51,166 bases of DNA from Lentzea kentuckyensis (GCF_002150765.1 NZ_MUYM01000059.1:49573-100738), one strand, 5' to 3'. Numbered from the stretch's first letter, positions 15,932-24,476 are shown. Notes: generated from the sequence alone by a model not told the origin. A program made the numbers and translations.

Positions 15932-16708
15932 ATGAGACGACTCCTGGTGTTGGTTCTCTCCGCACTGCTAGCCGCAACAGGCACCGCCGCCGCCAACGAG
16001 CAGGTCGTTGGCGGCGAGCGGGCGTCCATCGAGGCCAACCCGTGGGCCGTCTACCTCACCGACGACCGCGGCGCGCAGTTCTGCGGCGGCACCATCGTCG
16101 CGCCGACGAAGGTGCTCACCGCGGCGCACTGCGCCCTTGGCCACTCGCCCTCTGACCTGCGGGTTGTCGCAGGTCGCGAGGACAAGCAAGATCGCGACTC
16201 CGGCGTTTCCGTCATGCCGGTGGACGTCTGGATCCACAAGCAGTACGTCTCCGCCGACGAGGGCGAGGACGTGGCCGTGCTGACCCTGAAGACGGCGCTG
16301 CCGTACACCCCGCTGCCCATCGCGGAACCGGCCGATCGGGCGCTCTACCAGCCCGGCACGCAGCTGCGGGCGCTCGGCTGGGGCCGCACCAGCGAGAACG
16401 GCAAGACGTCCCGCTACCTGCTGCAGGCCACCGTGCCGGTGCTGTCCGACGAGTTCTGCGTCGAGACGTACCCGCAGTTCGTGAAGACCGACATGTTCTG
16501 CGCCGGCTACGAGGGCGGCAAGATCGACACCTGTCAGGGCGACTCCGGCGGCCCGATCGTCGCGCAGGGCAAGCTCGTCGGCGTCACGTCGTGGGGCGAG
16601 GGGTGTGCGCGCAGGGGCAAGCCCGGCGTGTACGTCCGGCTCTCCCGATACGCGAAGGATCTTCACTCGGTCGTGGATGCTTTGCCGCCTGGAGTTGTCG
16701 ACCCGTAG
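15932..16708 (+). CDS. Secreted trypsin-like serine protease (S1), copy 1
   Basis: A 258-residue secreted S1A protease. The signal peptide spans residues 1-21. The mature form would start near VVGGERAS, with the typical activation cleavage. Triad residues are in TAAHC, GEDVAVLTL and TCQGDSGGP; Asp in KIDTCQG (position 189 equivalent) predicts cleavage after Lys/Arg. Six Cys support three disulphides. It starts 15 bases after the M48 gene and is followed 21 bases later by a second trypsin gene. Confidence 0.93.
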   Translation: MRRLLVLVLSALLAATGTAAANEQVVGGERASIEANPWAVYLTDDRGAQFCGGTIVAPTKVLTAAHCALGHSPSDLRVVAGREDKQDRDSGVSVMPVDVWIHKQYVSADEGEDVAVLTLKTALPYTPLPIAEPADRALYQPGTQLRALGWGRTSENGKTSRYLLQATVPVLSDEFCVETYPQFVKTDMFCAGYEGGKIDTCQGDSGGPIVAQGKLVGVTSWGEGCARRGKPGVYVRLSRYAKDLHSVVDALPPGVVDP

Positions 16709-16729
16709 ACCCCTCGGTTCAGTGGGCGC

Positions 16730-17452
16730 ATGCGTCTGCTGGCAGCGGTTCTGGCTCTGCTCGTGATCACCGTGACCCCGGCGCACGCACAGCCCAGAAT
16801 CGTCGGCGGTGTCGTGGTGGACAACGCCGGCGAGGCGCCCTGGATGGTCGCGCTGACCACGTCGTCCGGCTACCAGTTCTGCGGCGGTGCGCTGATCACG
16901 CCGAACGTCGTCGCCACGGCCGCGCACTGCGTCCACGACCGCACGCCCGCCTCGATCAACGTCGTCGGCGGCCGGCTGGATCTACGCACCGACGGCGGCA
17001 GCACGTCCGTCGTCGCGAAGTACGATCTCGTGGACGGGTACTCGACTCCCTCGCGCGGCAAGGACATCGCGTTGCTGACGCTCGCCGTGCGGATGCCGTA
17101 CCAGGTACTGCCCGTCGCCGGTACGACCGACGTGTACGCGGCGCGCAACGTCGGTGTCGTGTACGGCTGGGGGCGGCAGGCGGAGACCGACACGAACAAG
17201 AGTCCGTTGCTGCACAAGGCGTCGATCCCGATCGTGGCGGACGAACAGTGCGCGGCGGTCTACGCGCGCTACGACGCCGTGGCCATGTTCTGCGCGGGCT
17301 ACCCGGAGGGCGGCATCGACTCGTGCATCGACGACTCCGGCGGTCCGTTCGTGGTCGACGGCCGGCTCGCCGGGATCGTGTCGTGGGGCATCGGGTGCGC
17401 TCGTCCCGGCACGCCCGGCGTCTACACACGGGTCACGACGTACCTGAGCTGA
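16730..17452 (+). CDS. Secreted trypsin-like protease (S1), copy 2, Asp in oxyanion hole
   Basis: A 240-residue secreted S1A protein: signal peptide (1-20, ending AHA), activation site RIVGG, His in TAAHC, Asp in GKDIALLTL and Ser203 in CIDDSGGP. The S1-pocket Asp (GIDSC) predicts trypsin-like specificity. The usual GDSGGP is DDSGGP, so the oxyanion-hole glycine (chymotrypsin position 193) is Asp201. This is the only one of four trypsins here with the change, and it should weaken catalysis or change inhibitor binding. Its 3' end overlaps the STAND regulator gene by 20 bases. Confidence 0.9.
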   Translation: MRLLAAVLALLVITVTPAHAQPRIVGGVVVDNAGEAPWMVALTTSSGYQFCGGALITPNVVATAAHCVHDRTPASINVVGGRLDLRTDGGSTSVVAKYDLVDGYSTPSRGKDIALLTLAVRMPYQVLPVAGTTDVYAARNVGVVYGWGRQAETDTNKSPLLHKASIPIVADEQCAAVYARYDAVAMFCAGYPEGGIDSCIDDSGGPFVVDGRLAGIVSWGIGCARPGTPGVYTRVTTYLS

Positions 17453-19625
17453 GTTCCCTGACGAGGTCGGCGCGGTAGCGGAGGCCGGCCGACTCCGCTC
17501 GTTCGATCGCCTTGCCGTACAACGCCTCGTCGTGGGTCAGTGCCGCCTTGCCGGCGAGCGCACGTACCTCGATGATGCGGAACCCGGCTTCGGTGGCGCG
17601 GCGCAGCACCTCGTCGTACTCGGCGACCGAACGGTTCACCTCGGCGAGCACCAGACCCGCGTCGACCTCGATGAACAGGTCGTCCTCGCCGGCCAGTTCG
17701 AGCGCGCGTTCCGCCTGTTCGCGCGCTTCCTCACGTCGATCGGTCGCGATGAGCAGTTCCGCGTACTCGACCCGCGTGGACATCTCGATGGGCCGCAGTC
17801 CGTGGCGTTGCGACAGGTCCAGCGCTTCCGCGAACGCTTCCTCGGCTTCCGTGTGCTTGTGCTGTGCCGCCAGGACGACGCCGAGGTTGTTGAGCCCGTT
17901 GGACGTGTGCTGCAGGTCGGCGCTCTCCCTGGCGAGCGCCACGGACCGCCGGAGCGCTTCCTCGGCCTGGTCGAGCCGGCCCAGTTCCAGCTCGACCAGG
18001 CCGAGGTTGCCGAGACCGCCGATGAGCTGCGCGTGCATGCCGTTCGGTCCGTAGAGCCGCAACGCCTCGCTGAGGTACTTGCTCGCGTGGTCGAGTTCGC
18101 CGAGGTCGTGGTAGATCCCGGCGAGGATGTTGAGCGCGGTGGCCTGCTCTGCTTCCCGCCCGGCGGCGCGGAACTCGGCGATCGCCCGCTCGCAGTGCGA
18201 GATCGCCGTCCGGTGTTCGCCGAACCGCCAGTCCAGGTAGGACAGGCAGACCCGCATCGCCGCCGCCCGCTGCCCGGCCTCGACGCCGAGCGCGGCCTCC
18301 GCGGCCGTGCGCAGATCGGCGTAGTAACCCGACTGCAGCAGGTACGGGCGCATGGCCACGACCAGCCCGGCATCGGGTTGGTCCTGGGCGAGCGCGACGA
18401 GGTTGAGCCTCTCCGCCTCGAACCAGGCCAGCGCCTCGTCGCGGTCCGCGAACGGGACGTGGTCGGCCGAGGGCGGCAACAGCCGGGTGAAGCCGATGTT
18501 GAGCACGGCGTCGGCGCCGTCCGCCCGCTTGAGGTACCAGTCGAACAGAGTCCGCCGGTCCTGTGCGGTGGCTCGTTGGTGGGCGTACAGGCGCAGCAGG
18601 TCGTGCAGCTGGAAGCGATCTCCGTTCTGCTGCACCAGGTTCGCGGCGACGAGCTCGTCCATCCGCTGGCCGGCGAGGCCGCGCGGGATGTCCGGACCGG
18701 GCACCGCGCCCAGGAAGTCGAACGTCCGCCGGGCCTGCTCCGACAGCTTTCGGTAGGAGAGGTCGAACGTCGCCTGCACGGCCGTGTCGTCGTCCTCGAT
18801 CTCCAACGCCTCGAGCCGGTGCTCCCTCAGCTCCCCGACGTAGTCCGGCAGATGCCGCCCGGCGAGGTTCGCCCCGGCGATCCGCAACGCCAGCGGCAGC
18901 CGCGCGCACAACCCGATCAGCTCGGTGGTGTCCCCGTCGACGCGCATGCCCTTGAGCAGCTCGTGCGCCTCCTGCTCGGCCAGTACGCCCAGCCTGACCT
19001 GCGTGAACTGCGGCAGGTCCTGGCGGCTGGTGATCAACGCGGCACAACCGGGCGTGGCCGGCAGCAGCGGCGCGATCACGTCCGCCGTCGCGTTGTCGAG
19101 CACCACCAGCACCCGCCGGTTGCGCAGCAGTTCGCGGTAGTCGTCGTTCGGTCCGCCGCCGAGTGCCTTCACGAACCGCGCCAGCGCCTGCTGGACCGTC
19201 ATCGACGGCCCGGTGGAGTATCCGCGCAGGTTCACGTACAGCTGCCCGTCCGGGAACTGCTCGCGCAACCGGTGCGCCTCCCGCACCGCCAGCACCGTCT
19301 TGCCGACGCCTGGCAACCCGGTGATCGCCCGCACCGGCGCGTCGATCAGCTCCAGCCGCGCGATCTCCTCCTCGCGGCCGACGAAGTCCGGCAGATCGGC
19401 GGGCAGCTGGCACGGCGCGGGCGGGCGCGGCACGAGCCGGTACCCGGTCGGTTCGGTGACCACCTGCTCGGTGCCCCGCAGCCGGCTGACCAACGTGCGC
19501 AGGGCGGCGCGCGGGTGTTTCGGCGGTTCGTCCGGCCACACGGCGGCGGCGAGCGCGTCGAACGGGACCGGTTCTCCGGGGCGTGCGGCCAGCGCGTCGC
19601 GCAGCGCCCGCAGTCGATCCGCCAC
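17433..19625 (-). CDS. STAND (NB-ARC) regulator with short HTH and TPR repeats
   Basis: A 730-residue AfsR-like signal-transduction ATPase. Residues 1-67 resemble a winged-helix DNA-binding domain (FDALAAAVWPDEPPKHPRAALRTLVSRLRG). The usual SARP BTAD domain is absent, and the NB-ARC follows directly (PDFVGREEEIARL, Walker A GLPGVGKT, VLVVLDNA). The C-terminal part from about 400 is made of TPR-like helices (LNNLGVVLAAQHKHTEAEEAF). It starts (GTG) 5 bases after the TetR gene, so both are probably one transcript. It is likely a transcription regulator of nearby or specialised-metabolism genes; the target is unknown. Confidence 0.85.
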   Translation of the reverse strand: MADRLRALRDALAARPGEPVPFDALAAAVWPDEPPKHPRAALRTLVSRLRGTEQVVTEPTGYRLVPRPPAPCQLPADLPDFVGREEEIARLELIDAPVRAITGLPGVGKTVLAVREAHRLREQFPDGQLYVNLRGYSTGPSMTVQQALARFVKALGGGPNDDYRELLRNRRVLVVLDNATADVIAPLLPATPGCAALITSRQDLPQFTQVRLGVLAEQEAHELLKGMRVDGDTTELIGLCARLPLALRIAGANLAGRHLPDYVGELREHRLEALEIEDDDTAVQATFDLSYRKLSEQARRTFDFLGAVPGPDIPRGLAGQRMDELVAANLVQQNGDRFQLHDLLRLYAHQRATAQDRRTLFDWYLKRADGADAVLNIGFTRLLPPSADHVPFADRDEALAWFEAERLNLVALAQDQPDAGLVVAMRPYLLQSGYYADLRTAAEAALGVEAGQRAAAMRVCLSYLDWRFGEHRTAISHCERAIAEFRAAGREAEQATALNILAGIYHDLGELDHASKYLSEALRLYGPNGMHAQLIGGLGNLGLVELELGRLDQAEEALRRSVALARESADLQHTSNGLNNLGVVLAAQHKHTEAEEAFAEALDLSQRHGLRPIEMSTRVEYAELLIATDRREEAREQAERALELAGEDDLFIEVDAGLVLAEVNRSVAEYDEVLRRATEAGFRIIEVRALAGKAALTHDEALYGKAIERAESAGLRYRADLVRELSSGTS

Positions 19626-19630
19626 TGTGC

Positions 19631-20254
19631 CTACGACCTGCCTTCGCCCAGTCCGGCGAGCACGCGTTCCAGCCCGTACTCGAAAGTCTTGTCCCGCAAC
19701 GCCTTCGACGTTACGCCGGGCAGTGCCAACTCGTCCTCCGACTGGCCACTGCGCGCCAGCAGCCGCAGGTACGCCGCCTCGCTCACGGTCATCCCGATCA
19801 CGTAGCCGAGCACCGTCTTCATCGCGAGGTCGGCCTCCTCACCGGGAAAACCGCTGTCGGTGAACAACGCCAGCAACCGGGCCGACCGGTCCGACAGGTT
19901 CGGTCCCAGTTCAGCGAGCCCGACCTGGCCGAACACCGACGCGACCCACGGGTGCCGCAACACCATGGCGCGCAGGCTTCTGGCCGCATCGGCCACGGAC
20001 CGGCGCCACCGCTCGCCCTGCGGCACCTCCATCTCGCCGTACACCTCGTCGACGACGAGCTCGATCAGCTCGTCCTTGTTGGCCACGTGCCGGTAGAGCG
20101 AGGTCGCCCTCGTGTCCATGCGGGCGGCGAGCGTGCGCATCGACAACGCCTCCAGCCCGTCCGCGTCCAGCAGTTCCACCGCCGCGGCCACGATCCGTTC
20201 CCGGCTGAGCCCTGCCCGCGGTCGCTGCTCCCGCGTCCACACCGAAGAAACCAT
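19631..20254 (-). CDS. TetR family transcriptional regulator
   Basis: A 207-residue repressor. The N-terminal HTH is clear (RERIVAAAVELLDADGLEALSMRTLA, ATSLYRHVANKDELIELVVDEV), and the C-terminal part matches the TetR_C (tetracycline-repressor-like) fold. It is divergent from the serine hydrolase gene across a 53-base gap containing a near-perfect palindrome, so it probably represses itself and the hydrolase. The ATG at 20254 was chosen because earlier in-frame codons run through the operator. The STAND regulator follows downstream. Confidence 0.92.
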   Translation of the reverse strand: MVSSVWTREQRPRAGLSRERIVAAAVELLDADGLEALSMRTLAARMDTRATSLYRHVANKDELIELVVDEVYGEMEVPQGERWRRSVADAARSLRAMVLRHPWVASVFGQVGLAELGPNLSDRSARLLALFTDSGFPGEEADLAMKTVLGYVIGMTVSEAAYLRLLARSGQSEDELALPGVTSKALRDKTFEYGLERVLAGLGEGRS

Positions 20255-20261
20255 GCGTCCA

Positions 20262-20328
20262 CTGTACGCACTTGCGTACAGTTTCGCGGTCTGCGTACAG
20301 TGTTCGCATGACGCGAACGATGTACGCA
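20262..20328. promoter_or_regulatory. TetR operator cluster
   Basis: CTGTACGCACTTGCGTACAG (20262-20281) has 9-bp perfect arms. The half-site TGCGTACAG recurs at 20292-20300, TGTACGCA at 20321-20328, and a second dyad GTTCGC-N5-GCGAAC spans 20302-20318. The hydrolase start codon lies within the last dyad. Confidence 0.8.
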
Positions 20329-21618
20329 CAGGACCTGCTCGACACCCTCCGCGAGGAGCACGGCGTTCCCGGCGCCACGCTCGCCGTACTGGTCGACGGC
20401 GAGATTCACGAGTTCGCCAGCGGTGTGCTGCACACCGGCACTGGCGTCGAGGCGACCACCGACTCGGTCTTCCAGCTCGGCTCGGTCGCGAAGATCTACA
20501 CGGCGACACTGGTGATGTCGCTGGTCGAGGAGGGGTTGCTCGACCTCGACGCCAGGGTCGTGGACGTGCTGCCGGACTTCCGGGTCGCCGACCCCGAGGC
20601 GACCAGCCGGATCACCGTGCGGCAGCTGCTCAGCCACACCAGCGGGCTCAGCGGCGACTTCCAGCCAGACACGGGCCGTGGCGACGACTGCATCGAGCGG
20701 TATCTCGAAGCGTGCGTGAAGCTCGGCCAGGACGTGCCGCCCGGCTCGACCGTCTCCTACAGCGGCGCCGGCTACGTCGTGCTCGGCCGGATCGTCGAGG
20801 TGCTCACCGGTACGACGTGGAACCAGGCGCTCGCCGACCGCGTGCTCACGCCCCTCGGCCTGGCGCACACCGTGACCCTGCCGGAGGAGGTGCTCCGGTT
20901 CCGTGCCGCGATCGGCCACTTCGGCGGTGCGCCGGCGCCGGTGTGGGACCTCATGCCGCGCGCGGCCGGACCGGCCGCCGCGGTCTGCGCCAGCGCCGGT
21001 GACGTCGTGCGGCTGGCGAAGGCGCACCTCGACAACGCCGTGCTGAAGCCGGAAACCGTTGCCCTGATGCAGGAACGTCAGGTCGACGTGCCGGACAAGT
21101 GGACCGTGAACGCGGACGGCTGGGGTCTGGGCTGGACGCTCTACGACTTCGTCGGCACGCCAGGCATCGGTCACGACGGTGCCGCGACCGGCCAGTACTC
21201 CTACCTCCGCGTGCTTCCCGAGCAGGGCATCGCCATCGCGCTGCTGACCAACGGCGGCGGCGCGCGCCCGTTGTCGTCGGCGATCCTGCGTGAGCTCCTC
21301 GGCCGGTTCGGCGTCGAGATGCCGCCGCCGTTCGCGCCGCCCGCCGAGCCGTTCGAGGTCGACATGGCGCCGTTCAACGGGGTCTACCGGCGTGAGGGTG
21401 TCGTCATCACGATCAACGGCCGCAAGGCGCGGTACGAGTTCGTGGACGACATGGCGATCTACCCGTCGATGGACATGGAGCTGGTTCCGGTGTCCCGCAA
21501 CGTCTTCGCGGCCACCGGCGCCGGGTCGTCGTTCCAGGACGACTTCATGCCGGTCGTCTTCGACAACGGTTACTGCTACATCGGGATGCGCGCCGCTCCC
21601 AAGGTCTGCCCAAAATGA
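20308..21618 (+). CDS. Serine hydrolase of the beta-lactamase class C/ESTHER family
   Basis: A 436-residue protein with the penicillin-binding fold: SVAK (SxxK nucleophile), YSGAGY (YxN position, Gly instead of Asn) and HDGAATG (HxG/KTG position). A C-terminal beta-rich domain of about 90 residues (FNGVYRREGVVITINGR) follows. No signal peptide is seen, so a cytoplasmic esterase or amidase is more likely than a beta-lactamase. The start at 20308 (MTRTMYAQDLL) has no Shine-Dalgarno; 20320 is possible. It is likely repressed by the divergent TetR. Confidence 0.85.
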   Translation: MTRTMYAQDLLDTLREEHGVPGATLAVLVDGEIHEFASGVLHTGTGVEATTDSVFQLGSVAKIYTATLVMSLVEEGLLDLDARVVDVLPDFRVADPEATSRITVRQLLSHTSGLSGDFQPDTGRGDDCIERYLEACVKLGQDVPPGSTVSYSGAGYVVLGRIVEVLTGTTWNQALADRVLTPLGLAHTVTLPEEVLRFRAAIGHFGGAPAPVWDLMPRAAGPAAAVCASAGDVVRLAKAHLDNAVLKPETVALMQERQVDVPDKWTVNADGWGLGWTLYDFVGTPGIGHDGAATGQYSYLRVLPEQGIAIALLTNGGGARPLSSAILRELLGRFGVEMPPPFAPPAEPFEVDMAPFNGVYRREGVVITINGRKARYEFVDDMAIYPSMDMELVPVSRNVFAATGAGSSFQDDFMPVVFDNGYCYIGMRAAPKVCPK

Positions 21619-21673
21619 TCAACTCTCGGACCAGAAGACCGGCCGGCATGGTGAGGGCATGAGTGCCAGAACG

Positions 21674-22981
21674 CTACCTGCTCGAGCCGGCGCCCGTGCG
21701 CGACGAGGCGTCGGTGGCAGTCGACGAGCCGGGAGCCAGGTCGCTGGTGATGGCGCGCATCGAAGGCAGCACGGCGCCGACGAGAGAGGGGATGACGATC
21801 AGGACCACGGCGATCCACAGGGTGAAGTGCAGGCCGATCAGGGAGACCACCGGGCCCGCGAGGGCGAGGCCGAGCGGTCCGATGGACATGTTGGCGAGCT
21901 GGTTGAACGCACTGACCCTGGACTGCTCCGAGGCTGGGATGCGGTGGTGCAACGCGGTGTTCCAGTAGACCCCCATCAGTGAGACCGAGATCCCGGACAG
22001 AACCGCGACCATGGCGATGGGCGTGGTGCCCGCGCTCAGGGCCATGAAGAGGAACTGCGGTGCGAGCAGGGCCGTGGCGGCCATGCCGACCGCGATGGGA
22101 CGGCGGGGCGTCCAGCGCATCGCGACCAGGCTGCCCACGATCAGGCCCACGGAGTTGCCGACCATGATGGCGGCCCACGCGCCGGCGCCGCCGAGTTCGC
22201 TGTCGGCGGTCATCGGGCCCAGCACGCGCAGGGCGGGCAGGTACGCCAGGGCCACCACGCCGTAGAGGACCATGCCGTGCCAGACCCAGGGGCGGCGAGC
22301 GACGGCCCGCCAGCCCTGCTTGGCGGAGGCGAGCAGCGATCCGCTCTCGTCGTGGTCAGCTGACGGCAGGGCCAGGCGGCACAGCAGTGCGGCGCTGAGC
22401 AGGAACGAGACCCCGTCCACAGCCATGGCCCAGCCTGCGCCGGCCGTGACGACCAGCAGGCCGCCCAGGGCGGCTCCACCGACGGTGACGAGGTTGGTGG
22501 TCAACCGCAGGAGCGCGTTGGCGGTCTGCACCCCGGCGCGCGGGACGGTCTGCGGGATCGCTCCCTGGGCGGCAGGGAAGAACAACCCCGCGCCCGCGCC
22601 GCCCACGGCCGCGAGCACGATCAGGTGGGTAGGCGTGGCGATGCCGGTGAGCATGAGCATCGCGATCGCCAGCTGGGCCAGGCCGGCGAGCACGTCCGCG
22701 ACGACCATCACCCGATGGCGGGGGAAGCGGTCGGCGAGCACCCCGCCGACCAGCATCGCGAGTGCCAGCGCGAGTTGCTGGGCCGCCACGACCACACCGA
22801 TGTGGGTGGCGGACCCGCCCACGGCCAGGACGGCGAACGCCAGGGTTGTCGTCGCCACCGCGGTACCCAGCGTCGAACACGTGCGGGCGGACAGCAGCAG
22901 GAGGAACCTGGGGTGCCGCAGCACGGCGGCCTTTCCGGTGTCCTCCTCCGCCTGGTCGGCTGGTTTCCTCCGTGGTCTCAC
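21674..22981 (-). CDS. MFS transporter (putative RiPP exporter)
   Basis: A 435-residue major facilitator protein with about 11-12 hydrophobic segments, of the drug-efflux/enterobactin-exporter-like group (MVGGVLADRFPRHRVMVVAD is the loop 2-3 motif). The GTG at 22981 follows AGGG; a longer frame to 23410 crosses the intergenic repeats and is not real. It is divergent from the 45-residue peptide gene across 174 bases that hold an 11-bp inverted repeat. The pairing with a putative modified-peptide locus suggests export or self-protection (inference). Confidence 0.85.
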   Translation of the reverse strand: MRPRRKPADQAEEDTGKAAVLRHPRFLLLLSARTCSTLGTAVATTTLAFAVLAVGGSATHIGVVVAAQQLALALAMLVGGVLADRFPRHRVMVVADVLAGLAQLAIAMLMLTGIATPTHLIVLAAVGGAGAGLFFPAAQGAIPQTVPRAGVQTANALLRLTTNLVTVGGAALGGLLVVTAGAGWAMAVDGVSFLLSAALLCRLALPSADHDESGSLLASAKQGWRAVARRPWVWHGMVLYGVVALAYLPALRVLGPMTADSELGGAGAWAAIMVGNSVGLIVGSLVAMRWTPRRPIAVGMAATALLAPQFLFMALSAGTTPIAMVAVLSGISVSLMGVYWNTALHHRIPASEQSRVSAFNQLANMSIGPLGLALAGPVVSLIGLHFTLWIAVVLIVIPSLVGAVLPSMRAITSDLAPGSSTATDASSRTGAGSSR

Positions 22982-23039
22982 CTGCCTGACCCTATCCGGT
23001 ACGGCGCGAGGCCAAGGATTTCTCAACAATTCCTGGTGG

Positions 23040-23080
23040 CAGTTGCACAAACAGTCCGTTTGGGGTGGGTTGTGCAACTG
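23040..23080. promoter_or_regulatory. Inverted repeat in the exporter/peptide divergent promoter region
   Basis: CAGTTGCACAA (23040-23050) and TTGTGCAACTG (23070-23080) are perfect 11-bp inverted arms separated by 19 bases, about two helical turns plus. The position between two divergent genes suits a shared operator; an RNA hairpin is the alternative. Confidence 0.6.
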
Positions 23081-23155
23081 GGATTCTTTCGTGGTCAATT
23101 CTGGTAGAAGTGGTGGGGCAATGTTCATTCTCTCCAGGTTTTGGGGGTTCTTGTC

Positions 23156-23293
23156 GTGAACGTTCAGGATGTCAAGAAGGAGAACGGGCCTTCCTCGGCG
23201 AAGAAGTCGGTCGAGTTTCGGCCTATCAAGGATCGCGAGGCGCTGAAGGTGAGCGCGTCGACGATTCTCTTCTCGAAGGGTCAGCTGATCTGA
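23156..23293 (+). CDS. 45-residue candidate RiPP precursor peptide
   Basis: A small gene (GTG start, 45 codons plus TGA). GGGGG lies about 10 bases upstream of the start. The peptide begins MNVQDVKKENGPSSAKKSVE, continues with a charged middle (FRPIKDREALK) and ends in a less charged segment VSASTILFSKGQLI. It contains no Cys; Ser33, Ser35, Thr36 and Ser40 are possible modification sites. A charged leader with a short Ser/Thr-rich tail, followed by a strong hairpin and two peptide-modification-type genes, is the layout of a RiPP precursor. It resembles no named class that I recognise. Confidence 0.7.
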   Translation: MNVQDVKKENGPSSAKKSVEFRPIKDREALKVSASTILFSKGQLI

Positions 23294-23298
23294 TTGTG

Positions 23299-23332
23299 CG
23301 GTTCTCCCGTTCCGGTCGGGACGGGAGAACCG
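23299..23332 (+). terminator. Strong hairpin between peptide gene and HEXXH gene
   Basis: A perfect 12-bp stem, CGGTTCTCCCGT (23299-23310) with ACGGGAGAACCG (23321-23332), closes a 10-nt loop and is followed by TTCTTCC. Placed just after the peptide stop, it probably acts as a partial terminator or mRNA stabiliser that gives more precursor than enzyme message. Confidence 0.75.
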
Positions 23333-23372
23333 TTCTTCCGGCTTTCGCTCGATAATTGACCTGGGGGAATCC

Positions 23373-24389
23373 ATGAACACGCTCTCGATCGAGTCCATCC
23401 CGTTGCGCACGATCTACGAACTCACCCATCGGCCTGGCCTGCAGCAGGCGATCCGTGTCGCGTATCACGCGCGGATGCTGGCTGACCTGAGGGATTTCGC
23501 CGCCACGACCGAGGATCTGCTCGGGCTGCCCGCCGAGTGCAGTCGCGTCCTGGAGAGCCTGGACGGCGCCCGCCTGTCGCCGGGACTGGCGCACGTCCAC
23601 GCCGAGTTCAGTCTCCTGATCGGCGATCAGGTGTATCCCGAGCAGCTGGCCGCGGTGTACCAGGAACTCGACGAGGTGCTGCGTGAACCCGTCGCCGCCG
23701 GGTTGACCGTCCACTCGTTCACCCAGGACAACCTGTTCCACCGGCGATTCCGGCAGTTCGCGCTGGAACAGGAAGCGCGGTCCGCCGAGTTCGACGACCC
23801 GGCTCACCGCGTACCCGCCGCCATCGCCCCGATTCCCGGCGCCGAGTTCTCCCGGTTGCGGGAGATCATCGAATCCGTGCTGGCTACGCTGAAGGTCGCC
23901 GCACCGGTTGCCCACGACGACATCACCGAATTGGTCAGCGACATCGGTGTGTTTCGGGGAAGGCCCGTGCGCGGGGCATCCGCACCGGCCTTTTTCGGCT
24001 GCGTTCTGGTGCGCGAGGCGGACGAGGACATCGCGCCCTGGATCTGGTTCGCCGACCACCTCACGCACGAGGCCGCGCATCACCGCCTCTACACCGCGAT
24101 CGTCGACGACCCGCTCGTGGTGGACGACCGCACCGTGACCTCTCCGGTCCGCAAGGACCCCCGTCCGCTGTCCGGCGTGGTCCACGCCCTGTACGTCGAG
24201 ACCAAGCTGATCGACACCTTCCGGCGGCTCCAGTCCGCCGACGTTCCGGTCAGCCAGGCCGAACTCGCTGACAAGCTGGCCGAATTCACCTTGTTGCACC
24301 AGCAGTGCGTCGAGGTGATCTCCGAGCACCGCGACGCCCTCACCCAGGGCGGGCGCGACCTGCTGGACTACTGCGCTACCGCCGTCTGA
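23373..24389 (+). CDS. HEXXH-motif putative peptide-modifying enzyme
   Basis: A 338-residue protein with the motif H232-E-A-A-H236, followed by R264-P-L-S-G-V-V-H271. This spacing (HEXXH, then RP..G..H) matches the HEXXH-motif proteins found beside RiPP precursors. Some of these have been reported as Fe/alpha-ketoglutarate-dependent beta-hydroxylases in which the two HEXXH His and the later His bind metal; they are not proteases. That this protein does so is an inference. The ATG at 23373 follows GGGGGAA. It lies 79 bases after the peptide gene and upstream of the YcaO-like gene on the same strand. Confidence 0.75.
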   Translation: MNTLSIESIPLRTIYELTHRPGLQQAIRVAYHARMLADLRDFAATTEDLLGLPAECSRVLESLDGARLSPGLAHVHAEFSLLIGDQVYPEQLAAVYQELDEVLREPVAAGLTVHSFTQDNLFHRRFRQFALEQEARSAEFDDPAHRVPAAIAPIPGAEFSRLREIIESVLATLKVAAPVAHDDITELVSDIGVFRGRPVRGASAPAFFGCVLVREADEDIAPWIWFADHLTHEAAHHRLYTAIVDDPLVVDDRTVTSPVRKDPRPLSGVVHALYVETKLIDTFRRLQSADVPVSQAELADKLAEFTLLHQQCVEVISEHRDALTQGGRDLLDYCATAV

Positions 24390-24427
24390 CCAGCTCTTCG
24401 CACCGGCGACGGAAGAACAACGCCCAG

Positions 24428-24451
24428 CGTCGGCGGGGTGATCCGCCGACG
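24428..24451 (+). terminator. Hairpin between HEXXH and YcaO-like genes
   Basis: CGTCGGCGG (24428-24436) and CCGCCGACG (24443-24451) form a perfect 9-bp stem with a 6-nt loop in the 87-base gap. No T-run follows, so attenuation or mRNA processing is more likely than full termination. Confidence 0.55.
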
Positions 24452-24476
24452 ACCATCCAATGGAACGGGAGGCCAC

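Noticed and set aside
17433..19625. SARP antibiotic regulator
   Set aside because: The BTAD domain that defines SARPs is missing; only a short HTH-like N-terminus precedes the NB-ARC.
20308..21618. Beta-lactamase resistance gene
   Set aside because: No signal peptide and a YSG in place of YxN; more consistent with a cytoplasmic esterase-like relative.
23065..23355. 96-codon plus-strand frame overlapping the 45-codon peptide gene
   Set aside because: It lacks a ribosome-binding site and runs through the inverted repeat and hairpin; the 45-codon frame has the better start and context.
23373..24389. HEXXH gene as a zinc protease
   Set aside because: No signal peptide or protease-family context; the RP..G..H segment after HEXXH and the RiPP neighbours fit the peptide-modification HEXXH group better.
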